A stretch of 64,000 bases of DNA from Pseudomonas viridiflava (GCA_900596015.1 UVIF01000024.1:186001-250000); one strand, 5' to 3'. Shown: positions 23,786-34,057, counted from the stretch's first letter. Numbers and translations: made by a program. The notes: generated from the letters alone by a model not told the origin.

Positions 23786-25251
23786 CAATCTATTCCCAAC
23801 TGATTCCAGAGTTCATCGATGCGGCGGGTCACGGCCTCGTCCTTGACGATGACCCGACCCCATTCGCGCGTAGTTTCGCCCGGCCACTTGTGCGTGGCAT
23901 CCAGGCCCATCTTGGAACCCAGGCCGGACACCGGCGAGGCGAAATCCAGGTAGTCGATCGGCGTGTTGTCGATCAGCACGGTATCGCGCTTGGGGTCCAT
24001 GCGCGTGGTGATGGCCCAGATCACGTCGTTCCAGTCGCGGGCATTGATGTCGTCGTCGGTGACGATGACGAACTTGGTGTACATGAACTGACGCAGGAAC
24101 GACCAGACCCCGAGCATCACCCGCTTGGCATGCCCTGGGTACTGCTTCTTCATGGTCACCACCGCCATGCGGTACGAGCAGCCTTCGGGCGGCAGGTAGA
24201 AGTCGGTGATTTCCGGGAACTGCTTCTGCAGGATGGGCACGAACACTTCGTTCAGCGCCACGCCCAGGATCGCCGGCTCATCGGGTGGCCGGCCGGTGTA
24301 GGTGCTGTGGTAGATCGGCTTGATCCGGTGAGTGATGCGCTGCACCGTGAACACTGGAAACTTGTCGACTTCGTTGTAGTAGCCGGTGTGGTCGCCATAC
24401 GGCCCTTCGTCGGCCATCTCGCCCGGATGAATCACCCCTTCCAGGATGATCTCGGCAGTGGCCGGCACCTGCAGGTCGTTGCCACGGCATTTCACCAGCT
24501 CGGTGCGGTTGCCGCGCAGCAGCCCGGCGAACGCGTACTCGGAGAGGCTGTCGGGTACCGGCGTCACCGCGCCGAGAATGGTCGCAGGGTCGGCACCCAG
24601 GGCCACGGCCACGGGAAACGGCTGGCCAGGGTGCTTGTCGCACCACTCGCGGTAATCCAGGGCGCCACCGCGATGGCTCAGCCAGCGCATGATCACCTTG
24701 TTGCGGCCGATCACCTGCTGGCGGTAGATACCCAGATTCTGGCGTTCCTTGTTCGGCCCCTTGGTGACCGTCAGGCCCCAGGTGATCAGGGGTGCCACGT
24801 CGCCCGGCCAGCAGTGCTGCACAGGCAGCATGCCGAGGTCGACGTCATCGCCTTCCAGGACGATCTCCTGGCAGGGCGCGTCCTTGACCACCTTCGGGGC
24901 CATGGCGATGATCTTCTTGAAGATCGGCAGCTTCGACCAGGCATCGCGCAGGCCCTTGGGCGGCTCGGGCTCCTTGAGGAACGCCAGCAGCTTGCCGATC
25001 TCGCGCAGCTCGCTCACCGATTCGGCGCCCATCCCCATGGCCACCCGCTCCGGCGTGCCGAACAGGTTGCCCAGCACCGGGATATCGAAGCCGGTGGGCT
25101 TCTCGAAGAGCAGCGCCGGACCCTTGGCACGCAGAGTGCGGTCGCACACCTCGGTCATTTCGAGCACCGGCGAGATAGGCACCTGAATGCGTTTCAACTC
25201 TCCGCGCTGCTCAAGCTGCTGCACGAAATCCCGAAGATCCTTGAATTTCAT
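23785..25251 (-). CDS. ubiD: UbiD family 4-hydroxy-3-polyprenylbenzoate decarboxylase
   Basis: Prenylated-FMN-dependent decarboxylase of the ubiquinone pathway (488 residues). It starts MKFKDLRDFVQQLEQRGELK as UbiD proteins do. The cofactor and active-site region includes GIYRQQVIGRNKVIMRW, HRGGALDYREW, the PFPVAVALGADPATIL block and the glutamate-rich IILEGVIHPGEMADEGPYGDHTGYYN. The length equals E. coli UbiD. Prenyl-FMN would come from UbiX encoded elsewhere. Coupled to the downstream flavin reductase. Confidence 0.95.
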   Translation of the reverse strand: MKFKDLRDFVQQLEQRGELKRIQVPISPVLEMTEVCDRTLRAKGPALLFEKPTGFDIPVLGNLFGTPERVAMGMGAESVSELREIGKLLAFLKEPEPPKGLRDAWSKLPIFKKIIAMAPKVVKDAPCQEIVLEGDDVDLGMLPVQHCWPGDVAPLITWGLTVTKGPNKERQNLGIYRQQVIGRNKVIMRWLSHRGGALDYREWCDKHPGQPFPVAVALGADPATILGAVTPVPDSLSEYAFAGLLRGNRTELVKCRGNDLQVPATAEIILEGVIHPGEMADEGPYGDHTGYYNEVDKFPVFTVQRITHRIKPIYHSTYTGRPPDEPAILGVALNEVFVPILQKQFPEITDFYLPPEGCSYRMAVVTMKKQYPGHAKRVMLGVWSFLRQFMYTKFVIVTDDDINARDWNDVIWAITTRMDPKRDTVLIDNTPIDYLDFASPVSGLGSKMGLDATHKWPGETTREWGRVIVKDEAVTRRIDELWNQLGID

Positions 25252-25323
25252 CGACCATGCCAGTTAGAAAATAAGCGTACATCCTACCTGCTCTGGCGGC
25301 CGCTGGCAGCCGCCGGCTGGGCT

Positions 25324-27288
25324 TTAATGGGAATTGCCAGGCTCCGATGCCTCTACCGGCGCCAGCAGCGGCGCGAACAACGGCGCCACGAACCCTGCCG
25401 CGTCGTCGCCCAGGTGGTTGTCGTCCATGTACAGCGAGCGCCCGGCCGACTCGGCCACGCAGGTCATGCCGTCGGCGCAGAACAGCTGGGTCGTGTCGAG
25501 GATGCGCACCTGGGGATCACTGGCAACCAGTTCGGCGAACAACGCATGCATGAATGCCTGGCGCTGTCGGTGCTCGAGCAGCGGGCGCCCGATGCCGTCG
25601 GTCGGTCGCTGGAGCATGGCCAGGCGGCTCAGCCGGTAAGGTGCGTTGGCGTTCTGCAAAGGGACTTCATCGAGCAGCCAGACCCGGCTGCCCGCCCGGC
25701 GCAAGGCTCGGACTTCGCGCACGAGCGCCTCGGCCATCTGCACCGGCGCATCGGCACCGGCCAAGCGATAGGTCAGGTCGCCATGCTCGTCGCCATACAG
25801 GTACAACGTCCAGCGCGCGACCAGCACCACGTCGCGCTGCGGCGCCTGCGCGATCACGCTGCGGACCTGCGCATTGAACTGCCGGCACAGGTCGTTGCGC
25901 TCCAGCCCCGCGACCGGGACGCAACCGGCCGAACTGGCCAGATCGAGTGCCTGCCCGGTGCGCTCGTTGTGCACCCGCAGTGCCGGCATCAGGGCGGCTG
26001 CATGGCTGTCGCCCCAGATCAGCGGTGGCAGCACGTCTTTGCTTTGGCGCCCGAGGTGACAGATGAGGCGTTCGGGCGCAGTGGTTTTCTCGAACATGCA
26101 GTCGCGCTGCCCCGCATGCCATTCGCCGGCCTCGGCGTAGGCCAATGCCTGTGCCGACAGCCGCGACGGTACGCCATCGCTCCAGCGCAGGGATTGCCCC
26201 GCCAGGCCCACCACCACCATGGCCAGCAATGCGGCCAACAGCGCCTGACGCGGCTGGGCCAGCCAGCGCCGACCGCGCAGGGGCGTTTCGACCCAGCGCC
26301 AGGACAGGTAGCCGAGCAGCAGACTGCCCAGGATCAGCGCAAGGTTTTCGTGCACAGCGATACCGTCCACGGCGGCATAGTCGGCGAACACATGCACCGG
26401 CCAATGCCACAGGTACCAGGAATAGGAAATCAAGCCCACCGCCACCATCGGCTGCGTGCCCAGCAGCCGTGACAGCCAGGTCGGCTGGCCGGCGCCGGAC
26501 CAGATGATCGCCAGCGTGCCCAACACCGGCAGCAGTGCTGCCATGCCGGGAAACGCGGTACGCCAGTCATAGCAGGCAATGGCCACGCCCACGGCAGCGA
26601 TCCCGGCGGTGGCCACGGCCTGACGCACGGCCACTGTCAGCGGGCGCTGGAACACCGGCGCCACCGCCAGCAGGCTGCCGGCCAACAGTTCCCACGCGCG
26701 CGCCGGCAATAGAAAGAATGCTTGCGCCGGGGCTTGCTGAACCTGCCAGACGCTCACTGCAAACGATGCCAGGGCAATGCCGAGCAAACCTCTGCGCCAC
26801 GCCTTCACATACCGGCCGAGCACGGCCAGCAGCAGCGGCAAGAGAATGTAGAACTGCTCTTCCACCGCCAGCGACCAGGTGTGCAGCAGTGGCTTGAGCT
26901 CCGAATCGGTATCGAAATAGCCGTCCTGGCGGGCGAACAGCACGTTGGACATGAACATGGCCTGGTAGCGCGCCGAGCGCCCAAGCTCCTCATAGTCACG
27001 CGGCACCAGCAGGAACCAGCCAACGATCAGGCAGGCCACCACCATCACCACCAGGGCGGGCAGGATCCGCCGCGCACGGCGCACCCAGAACTCCACGAAA
27101 CTGAAGTGGCCCGAGGCACGCTCGCGGTGGATGATCGAGGTGATCAGATAACCCGAGATCACGAAGAACACGTCAACGCCGACGAACCCGCCGGCAAAAC
27201 CTGGAATACCAAAGTGGAACAACACCACGGCAATGACCGCCACGGCGCGCAAGCCGTCGATGTCACGTCGATAGGCTGGGTGAGTCAT
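25324..27288 (-). CDS. Acyltransferase-3 / SGNH fusion, OafA type
   Basis: Inner-membrane O-acyltransferase of 654 residues. The acyltransferase-3 domain (about 1-370, some ten membrane segments) starts RRDIDGLRAVAVI and has FFVISGYLIT (41-50) and HTWSLAVEEQFYILLPL (136-152). A periplasmic SGNH domain follows, with GDSHA from residue 426 and a C-terminal DDNHLGDDA carrying the catalytic Asp/His pair. Such proteins acetylate O-antigen or other glycans; the substrate here is unknown. Its place between ubiD and rho is shared, from memory, with P. aeruginosa (annotated O-antigen acetylase), so it is probably not a recent insertion. Confidence 0.9.
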   Translation of the reverse strand: MTHPAYRRDIDGLRAVAVIAVVLFHFGIPGFAGGFVGVDVFFVISGYLITSIIHRERASGHFSFVEFWVRRARRILPALVVMVVACLIVGWFLLVPRDYEELGRSARYQAMFMSNVLFARQDGYFDTDSELKPLLHTWSLAVEEQFYILLPLLLAVLGRYVKAWRRGLLGIALASFAVSVWQVQQAPAQAFFLLPARAWELLAGSLLAVAPVFQRPLTVAVRQAVATAGIAAVGVAIACYDWRTAFPGMAALLPVLGTLAIIWSGAGQPTWLSRLLGTQPMVAVGLISYSWYLWHWPVHVFADYAAVDGIAVHENLALILGSLLLGYLSWRWVETPLRGRRWLAQPRQALLAALLAMVVVGLAGQSLRWSDGVPSRLSAQALAYAEAGEWHAGQRDCMFEKTTAPERLICHLGRQSKDVLPPLIWGDSHAAALMPALRVHNERTGQALDLASSAGCVPVAGLERNDLCRQFNAQVRSVIAQAPQRDVVLVARWTLYLYGDEHGDLTYRLAGADAPVQMAEALVREVRALRRAGSRVWLLDEVPLQNANAPYRLSRLAMLQRPTDGIGRPLLEHRQRQAFMHALFAELVASDPQVRILDTTQLFCADGMTCVAESAGRSLYMDDNHLGDDAAGFVAPLFAPLLAPVEASEPGNSH

Positions 27289-27341
27289 AACAATCCTTGT
27301 CGGCCGAACGGGTCTGGCATGGCTATGGCGCGTTGAAAATG

Positions 27342-27368
27342 CGAATGGCGCCGCAAGGGCGCCATTCG
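27342..27368 (-). terminator. Terminator downstream of rho
   Basis: CGAATGGCGCC (27342-27352) pairs with GGCGCCATTCG (27358-27368) around a 5-base loop; on the minus strand it is followed by CATTTTC. It lies 20 bases after the rho stop codon. Confidence 0.75.
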
Positions 27369-27387
27369 GATCAAGCAGCGGGTGGGC

Positions 27388-28647
<1,260 letters not shown>

Positions 28648-28844
28648 AAGGGAATGACGTAATCATGTATGGAGGGGAGAAATTAAGCTTTGGGCTTAAT
28701 GAGGCCGCGCCGCAGAGAAGGCGACAGGATCGCGTACTGATTCGAGTAGGAGTGCGTCGGCGACGGCTTGCAGGGGGCAGAGGAGAAACCAATGCGAGGC
28801 CGAATGTAACACCTCGATTTGTAGGCGTCCAGTATCGCGCCCAG

Positions 28845-28869
28845 AAAAAAGCCCCGACGAATGCGGGGC
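28845..28869 (-). terminator. Intrinsic terminator of trxA
   Basis: On the minus strand a 6-base-pair GGGGC-type stem (28864-28869 with 28851-28856) is followed by six T residues (28850-28845). It lies 11 bases after the trxA stop codon. Confidence 0.88.
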
Positions 28870-28879
28870 CTTTCAGGTA

Positions 28880-29209
28880 TCAGATATTGGCGTCCAGGAA
28901 GGCTGCCAACTGAGACTTGGACAACGCGCCGACCTTGGTCGCCTCGACGTTGCCGTTCTTGAACAGCATCAGCGTGGGGATGCCGCGCACGCCGTGCTTG
29001 GCCGGGGTTTCCTGATTCTCGTCGATGTTGAGCTTGGCGACGGTCAGCTTGCCCTTGTAGGTCTCGGCGATTTCGTCGAGCACCGGGGCGATCATCTTGC
29101 ACGGGCCACACCATTCGGCCCAGTAGTCGACGAGTACAGCACCGTCAGCCTTGAGTACATCTGCTTCGAAGCTGGCATCGCTGACGTGCTTGATAAGGTC
29201 GCTGCTCAT
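28880..29209 (-). CDS. trxA: Thioredoxin 1
   Basis: Cytoplasmic protein-disulfide reductase, 109 residues. The active site is WCGPC at residues 33-37 in VDYWAEWCGPCKMIAPVLDE; the cis-proline loop is RGIPTLMLFKNG and a C-terminal SKSQLAAFLDANI helix closes the fold. It has its own terminator before rho. ATG at 29209 has GGAGACACTCC upstream (GGAG site). Confidence 0.97.
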   Translation of the reverse strand: MSSDLIKHVSDASFEADVLKADGAVLVDYWAEWCGPCKMIAPVLDEIAETYKGKLTVAKLNIDENQETPAKHGVRGIPTLMLFKNGNVEATKVGALSKSQLAAFLDANI

Positions 29210-29527
29210 GGAGTGTCTCCGTGGTCATATTCGGAAAGAAAAACGTGGCCCATCATAGCGGCACAGCGCTGCTACAGGAAGCCGATGATCATTGATCATC
29301 ACTATGAACATCGGTGATACAGGCAATGGAACCCCGCTCGGCGCACCAGAAATGATCGCAGCTGCGGGCCAGTGCGCTCCGCAACGGTGCGCGGCCAGCC
29401 CGGCACGGAGCACTCGTTGCAGCTCGAACCCCGATCCCACGCGGCAGCGCACGCACCCTGCCCCATTCTGGCACGCGCTGTGCTACCTCCCTGGCAACCT
29501 CGACTCGATCGCAATCGGAGTATCGCC
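29210..29527. other. Intergenic region between trxA and the amino-acid importer
   Basis: A 318-base region without a convincing gene. It holds the divergent promoters of trxA (minus) and the amino-acid transporter (plus). The clearest signal is the near-perfect 17-base palindrome at 29284-29300, listed separately. The open frame that enters here from the transporter gene has no coding character upstream of the signal peptide. Confidence 0.5.
29284..29300. promoter_or_regulatory. 17-base operator-like palindrome (GATGATCA-T-TGATCATC)
   Basis: Two perfectly inverse 8-base arms around a single central base, 75 bases upstream of the trxA ATG and about 230 bases before the transporter gene. Such a symmetric site suggests a dimeric repressor. 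The regulator is unknown. Confidence 0.45.
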
Positions 29528-30310
29528 ATGATTTCGCGCTGCAGCCTGCTGTTCACCGCCCTGGTCGCCAGTTTCATGCTGGGCCAGGCAGCCCACGCCG
29601 ATGGCTTGAGCGACATCACCGAGCGCGGCACCTTGCGCGTCGCCGTGCCGCAGGATTTCCCGCCGTTCGGCTCGGTCGGCCCCGACATGCAACCGCGCGG
29701 ACTGGACATCGACACCGCCAAGCTGATCGCCGATCAACTCAAGGTGAAGCTGCAGCTCACTCCGGTGAACTCCACCAACCGCATTCCCTACCTCACCACC
29801 GGCAAGGTCGACCTGGTGATCTCCAGCCTGGGCAAGAATGCCGAGCGGGAACAGGTCATCGATTTCTCCAGCGCCTACGCGCCCTTCTACCTGGCCGTGT
29901 TCGGCCCGCCGGAAGCGGCGGTGGCCACTCTGGACGACCTCAAGGGCAAGACCATCAGCGTGACCCGTGGCGCCATCGAAGACATCGAGCTGAGCAAGGT
30001 CGCGCCCGAAGGCCTCACCATCAAGCGCTTCGAAGACAACAACTCGACCATCGCCGCTTACCTCGCCGGCCAGACCGACCTGATCGCCAGCGGCAACGTG
30101 GTGATGGTGGCCATCTCGGAAAAGAACCCTAAACGCATTCCAGCCCTGAAAATCAAGCTCAAGGACTCGCCGGTGTACGTGGGCATCAACAAGCAACAGC
30201 CCGAGCTGCTGGCCAAGGTCAATCAGATCATCGCAGCGGGCAAGAGCGACGGCAGCCTGGAAAAGAATGCGCAGACCTGGCTGAAGCAGCCGCTGCCCGC
30301 CGATCTCTGA
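29528..30310 (+). CDS. Polar amino-acid ABC transporter substrate-binding protein
   Basis: Periplasmic binding protein of 260 residues (SBP family 3). A signal peptide ends near residue 25 (GQAAHA|DGLSDITERGTLRVA). The family core follows: VAVPQDFPPFGSVGPDMQPRG, GLDIDTAKLIADQL, TTGKVDLVISSLGKNAEREQ. It is the first of four genes of a complete importer. The substrate is likely an amino acid or opine but cannot be named from sequence. ATG at 29528 was chosen because the signal peptide begins there. Confidence 0.9.
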   Translation: MISRCSLLFTALVASFMLGQAAHADGLSDITERGTLRVAVPQDFPPFGSVGPDMQPRGLDIDTAKLIADQLKVKLQLTPVNSTNRIPYLTTGKVDLVISSLGKNAEREQVIDFSSAYAPFYLAVFGPPEAAVATLDDLKGKTISVTRGAIEDIELSKVAPEGLTIKRFEDNNSTIAAYLAGQTDLIASGNVVMVAISEKNPKRIPALKIKLKDSPVYVGINKQQPELLAKVNQIIAAGKSDGSLEKNAQTWLKQPLPADL

Positions 30311-30326
30311 TTGTCGAGCGCACGCA

Positions 30327-30992
30327 ATGGCCTATCAGTTCGCTTTCGCCCCGGTGCTCGCACAGGCCGACCTGCTGCTCAAGGGGGCGCTGTTCACCCT
30401 TGAGCTGACCGCCATCGGCGCACTGCTCGGGGTGGCCGTGGGCGTCGTCGGCGGTGCCGTGCGGGCCTGGCAGATCAAGCCGTTCGCCGGCCTCTTCGGG
30501 GTCTACGTGGAGCTCATCCGCAACACCCCCTTCCTGGTCCAGCTGTTCTTCATTTTCTTCGGCCTGCCCAGCCTGGGCGTGCAGATCAGCGAGTGGCAGG
30601 CCGCGGTGCTGGCCATGGTGGTCAACCTGGGGGCGTATTCCACCGAGATCATTCGCGCCGGCATCCAGGCCGTGCCAAAGGGGCAGCTCGAAGCCTCTGC
30701 GGCCCTGGCCATGAGCCGCTTCGAAGCGTTTCGCTACGTGGTCCTCCAGCCGGCCCTGGCCAAGGTCTGGCCGGCGCTGAGCAGCCAGATCATCATCGTC
30801 ATGCTGGGTTCGGCGGTCTGCTCGCAGATCGCCACGCAGGAACTGAGTTTCTACGCCAACTTCATCCAGTCGCGCAATTTCCGCGCCTTCGAGACGTATC
30901 TGCTGACCACGCTGGTGTACCTGGTCATGTCGATCCTGATCCGCATGCTGCTGAACTGGCTGGGTCGGCGTTTCATCATGAGGAACAGCTGA
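30327..30992 (+). CDS. Amino-acid ABC transporter permease
   Basis: HisM/GlnP-type membrane subunit, 221 residues, with about five membrane segments. Characteristic stretches are FGVYVELIRNTPFLVQLFFIFFGLP and the coupling loop EASAALAMSRFEAFRYVVLQPA. It follows the binding-protein gene by 16 bases, and its stop overlaps the next start (TGATG). Confidence 0.92.
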   Translation: MAYQFAFAPVLAQADLLLKGALFTLELTAIGALLGVAVGVVGGAVRAWQIKPFAGLFGVYVELIRNTPFLVQLFFIFFGLPSLGVQISEWQAAVLAMVVNLGAYSTEIIRAGIQAVPKGQLEASAALAMSRFEAFRYVVLQPALAKVWPALSSQIIIVMLGSAVCSQIATQELSFYANFIQSRNFRAFETYLLTTLVYLVMSILIRMLLNWLGRRFIMRNS

Positions 30993-31639
30993 TGGATTTC
31001 ACCTTGTGGGACATCGTGCGCAACCTGCTCATCGGCCTGCAATGGACCCTGGCCTTGAGCCTGGTGGCGTTCATCGGCGGCGGCTTGATCGGCTTGCTGG
31101 TGATGACCCTGCGCATCTCGCCCACGCATCCGCTGCGCACGCTGGCGCGCTGCTATATCGAAGTGTTCCAGGGCACGCCTTTGCTGATGCAGCTGTTTCT
31201 GGTGTTCTTCGGCGTGGCGCTGATGGGCGTGGACATCTCGCCCTGGGTAGCCGCCGCCCTGGCCCTGACGCTGTTCACCAGCGCCTATCTGGCCGAGATC
31301 TGGCGCGGCTGCGTGGAGTCCATCGGCAACGGCCAGTGGGAAGCCTCCGCCAGCCTGGCGCTTACCCGCAACGAGCAGCTGCGCCATGTGATCCTGCCCC
31401 AGGCCTTGCGCATTGCCGTGGCGCCGACCGTGGGCTTCTCGGTGCAGGTGGTCAAGGGCACCGCGGTGACCTCGATCATCGGCTTCACCGAGCTGACCAA
31501 GACCGGCAGCATGCTGGCCAACGCCACCTTCGAACCCTTCATGGTCTACGGCTTCGTCGCCCTGGGCTACTTCGCCCTGTGCTACCCGCTGTCGCTCAGT
31601 GCCCGCTATCTGGAAAGGAGGCTGCATGCCGCTGCTTAG
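30992..31639 (+). CDS. Amino-acid ABC transporter permease, second subunit
   Basis: Second HisQ/HisM-type permease, 215 residues. It shows YIEVFQGTPLLMQLFLVFFG and the coupling loop EASASLALTRNEQLRHVILPQ. It pairs with the preceding permease to form the channel. ATG at 30992 overlaps the previous stop by one base; the frame is open far upstream as an out-of-frame overlap with the first permease and is not used. Confidence 0.92.
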   Translation: MDFTLWDIVRNLLIGLQWTLALSLVAFIGGGLIGLLVMTLRISPTHPLRTLARCYIEVFQGTPLLMQLFLVFFGVALMGVDISPWVAAALALTLFTSAYLAEIWRGCVESIGNGQWEASASLALTRNEQLRHVILPQALRIAVAPTVGFSVQVVKGTAVTSIIGFTELTKTGSMLANATFEPFMVYGFVALGYFALCYPLSLSARYLERRLHAAA

Positions 31640-32357
31640 GATTTCCGCCCTGCACAAGTACTACGGCGATCATCATGTGCTCAAAGGCATCGACCTGAGT
31701 GTGGACGAAGGTCAGGTGGTCGCGATCATCGGTCGCAGCGGTTCGGGCAAGAGCACCTTGCTGCGCACCCTGAACGGCCTGGAATCGATCAACGACGGCG
31801 TCATCGAAGTCGATGGCGAATATCTGGATGCGGCGCGCGCCGACTTGCGCAGCCTGCGCCAGAAGGTCGGCATGGTATTCCAGCAATTCAATCTGTTTCC
31901 GCACCTGAGCGTGGGCGAAAACGTGATGCTGGCCCCTCAGGTGGTGCAGAAAGTGCCCAAGGCTCGTGCCCGCGAGCTGGCCCGCGAGATGCTCGAACGG
32001 GTCGGCCTGGGGGAGAAGTTCGATGCGTTCCCCGAACGTCTGTCCGGCGGCCAGCAACAGCGCGTGGCGATCGCCCGCGCGCTGGCCATGTCGCCCAAGG
32101 TGCTGCTGTGCGACGAGATCACCTCGGCGCTGGACCCGGAGCTGGTCAACGAAGTGCTCAGCGTGGTGCGCAAGCTGGCCGAAGACGGCATGACCCTGAT
32201 CATGGTCACCCACGAAATGCGCTTCGCCCGCGAGGTCGGCGATAAACTGGTGTTCATGCACCATGGCAAGGTGCACGAGGTGGGCGATCCCAAGGAGTTG
32301 TTCGTCAATCCGCGCACGCCCGAGCTGGCGCAGTTCATCGGCATGCAGCCGGCCTGA
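31626..32357 (+). CDS. Amino-acid ABC transporter ATP-binding protein
   Basis: ATPase subunit, 243 residues, of the GlnQ/HisP group. Walker A GRSGSGKST at residues 36-44, Q-loop VFQQFNLFPHL, signature LSGGQQQR and Walker B VLLCDEITSALDPE, then MVTHEM with the switch histidine. It overlaps the second permease gene by 14 bases (31626-31639); GAAAGGAGG inside the permease gene is a strong ribosome site for this ATG. Confidence 0.95.
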   Translation: MPLLRISALHKYYGDHHVLKGIDLSVDEGQVVAIIGRSGSGKSTLLRTLNGLESINDGVIEVDGEYLDAARADLRSLRQKVGMVFQQFNLFPHLSVGENVMLAPQVVQKVPKARARELAREMLERVGLGEKFDAFPERLSGGQQQRVAIARALAMSPKVLLCDEITSALDPELVNEVLSVVRKLAEDGMTLIMVTHEMRFAREVGDKLVFMHHGKVHEVGDPKELFVNPRTPELAQFIGMQPA

Positions 32358-32471
32358 ATGCCGTTTGCGCTCGCGGGAGCTCGTACCTTGGGGCAAAGAT
32401 CAGGATGGCGCGTTGGCGCCGTCGCCTGATCGTGGCACGATGCGGGGGTTAACGACCGAGATCCTTTGACC

Positions 32472-33974
32472 ATGCCGCAGACCAAAGCCAAGAACCTGTC
32501 CCTGATCGCCGCCATCGACCTGGGCTCGAACAGCTTTCATATGGTGGTGGCCAAGGCCCACGTCAATGAAATCCGCATCCTCGAACGCCTGGGTGAAAAG
32601 GTCCAGCTGGCCGCCGGTATCGACGAGGAGCGCAAGCTCAGCGAAGAATCGATGCAGCGCGGCCTGGATTGCCTCAAGCGCTTCGCCCAACTGATCAACG
32701 GCTTGCCCCTGGGCGCGGTGCGCATCGTGGGCACCAACGCCCTGCGCGAAGCCCGCAACCGCAATGAATTCATCGTCCGCGCCGAGCAGATCCTCGGCCA
32801 TCCGGTGGAAGTCATCTCTGGCCGCGAAGAAGCTCGCCTGATCTATCTGGGCGTCTCCCACACCTTGGCCGACACGCCCGGCAAGCGCCTGGTCGCCGAC
32901 ATCGGTGGCGGCAGCACCGAGTTCATCATCGGTCAGCGTTTCGAGCCACTGCTGCGCGAGAGCCTGCAGATGGGCTGCGTGAGCTACACCCAGCGCTACT
33001 TCCGCGACGGCAAGATCACCCCGGCCCGCTACGCCCAGGCGTACACGGCAGCGCGCCTGGAGATCATGAGCATCGAGAATGCCCTGCACCGGCTCAGCTG
33101 GGACGAAGCCATCGGCTCCTCCGGCACCATCCGCGCCATCGGCCTGGCCCTCAAGGCCGGCGGCCAGGGCAGCGGCGAGGTCAATGCCGAAGGGCTGGCC
33201 TGGCTCAAGCGCAAGCTGTTCAAGCTGGGCGATGTCGACAAGATCGATTTCGACGGCATCAAGCCGGATCGCCGGACCATCTTTCCCGCCGGGCTGGCGA
33301 TTCTCGAAGCGATCTTCGATGCGCTTGCCCTGCAGCGCATGGACCATTGCGATGGCGCCCTGCGCGAAGGCGTGCTGTACGACCTGCTGGGCCGTCATCA
33401 CCACGAGGACGTACGCGAACGGACCCTGGGTTCGTTGATGACCCGCTATCACGTCGATATCGAGCAGGCCGAGCGCGTCGAGCGCAAGGCGCTGCATGCC
33501 TTCGACCAGGTGGCGGCGGACTGGGAGCTGGAAGACGGGGTCTGGCGCGAGCTGCTGGGCTGGGCGGCGAAGGTTCACGAGATAGGCCTGGACATTGCCC
33601 ATTACCATTACCACAAGCACGGCGCCTACCTGATCGAACACTCCGACCTGGCCGGGTTCTCGCGCGAAGACCAGCAGATGCTGGCGCTGCTGGTGCGCGG
33701 CCACCGTCGCAACATTCCCAAGGACAAGTTCGCCGAGTTCGGTGATGACGGTGTGCAGTTGATCCGGCTGTGCGTGCTGCTGCGCTTCGCCATCCTGTTC
33801 CACCACATTCGTGGTACCCAGGAGATGCCGGCGGTGTCCCTGCATGCCAAGGCCAAGAGCCTGGATGTGGTGTTCCCCGATGGCTGGCTGGAGAACAACC
33901 AACTGACCCAGGCCGACTTCGCCCAGGAAGCCGAATGGCTGACCCGCGTGGGCTTTACCCTGACCGTTCGCTGA
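32472..33974 (+). CDS. ppx: Exopolyphosphatase
   Basis: Processive exopolyphosphatase of the Ppx/GppA family (500 residues) releasing orthophosphate from polyphosphate chain ends. The N-terminal actin-like fold shows AAIDLGSNSFHMVV and ADIGGGSTEF, and a C-terminal HD-type part has HEIGLDIAHYHYHKHGAYLIEHSDLAGF. ATG at 32472 was chosen; a TTG two codons upstream is less likely. It is convergent with ppk, the polyphosphate kinase gene, across a REP pair, the usual Pseudomonas arrangement. Confidence 0.95.
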   Translation: MPQTKAKNLSLIAAIDLGSNSFHMVVAKAHVNEIRILERLGEKVQLAAGIDEERKLSEESMQRGLDCLKRFAQLINGLPLGAVRIVGTNALREARNRNEFIVRAEQILGHPVEVISGREEARLIYLGVSHTLADTPGKRLVADIGGGSTEFIIGQRFEPLLRESLQMGCVSYTQRYFRDGKITPARYAQAYTAARLEIMSIENALHRLSWDEAIGSSGTIRAIGLALKAGGQGSGEVNAEGLAWLKRKLFKLGDVDKIDFDGIKPDRRTIFPAGLAILEAIFDALALQRMDHCDGALREGVLYDLLGRHHHEDVRERTLGSLMTRYHVDIEQAERVERKALHAFDQVAADWELEDGVWRELLGWAAKVHEIGLDIAHYHYHKHGAYLIEHSDLAGFSREDQQMLALLVRGHRRNIPKDKFAEFGDDGVQLIRLCVLLRFAILFHHIRGTQEMPAVSLHAKAKSLDVVFPDGWLENNQLTQADFAQEAEWLTRVGFTLTVR

Positions 33975-33990
33975 AGACCGCGCAGGCCCT

Positions 33991-34057
33991 TTCGCGGGCA
34001 GAGACCCGCTCCCACAGGGATCGCCTTGAACCGTGGGAGCGGGTCTCTGCCCGCGAA
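33991..34057. repeat. REP-type inverted repeat pair between ppx and ppk
   Basis: Arm 33991-34017 (TTCGCGGGCAGAGACCCGCT...) and its inverse at 34033-34057 with a 15-base spacer, of the same family as the elements at 11722, 51290 and 52893. Lying between two convergent genes it can form a bidirectional transcription barrier. Confidence 0.93.

Noticed and set aside
23203..26472. Open frame of 1089 codons on the plus strand, antisense to ubiD and the acyltransferase gene
   Set aside because: Its translation is rich in Arg, Ala, His and Gln, shows no domain, and runs antisense through two well-supported genes. Such long antisense frames are expected in high-GC DNA with biased third codon positions.
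25324..27288. Acyltransferase gene as a recent mobile insertion
   Set aside because: Base composition and codon use match the neighbours, no mobile-element ends are seen, and a similar gene is recalled at this place in P. aeruginosa.
32400..33902. Open frame of 500 codons antisense to ppx
   Set aside because: Shadow of ppx; amino-acid composition (Gln, His, Ala) is that of reversed high-GC coding DNA.
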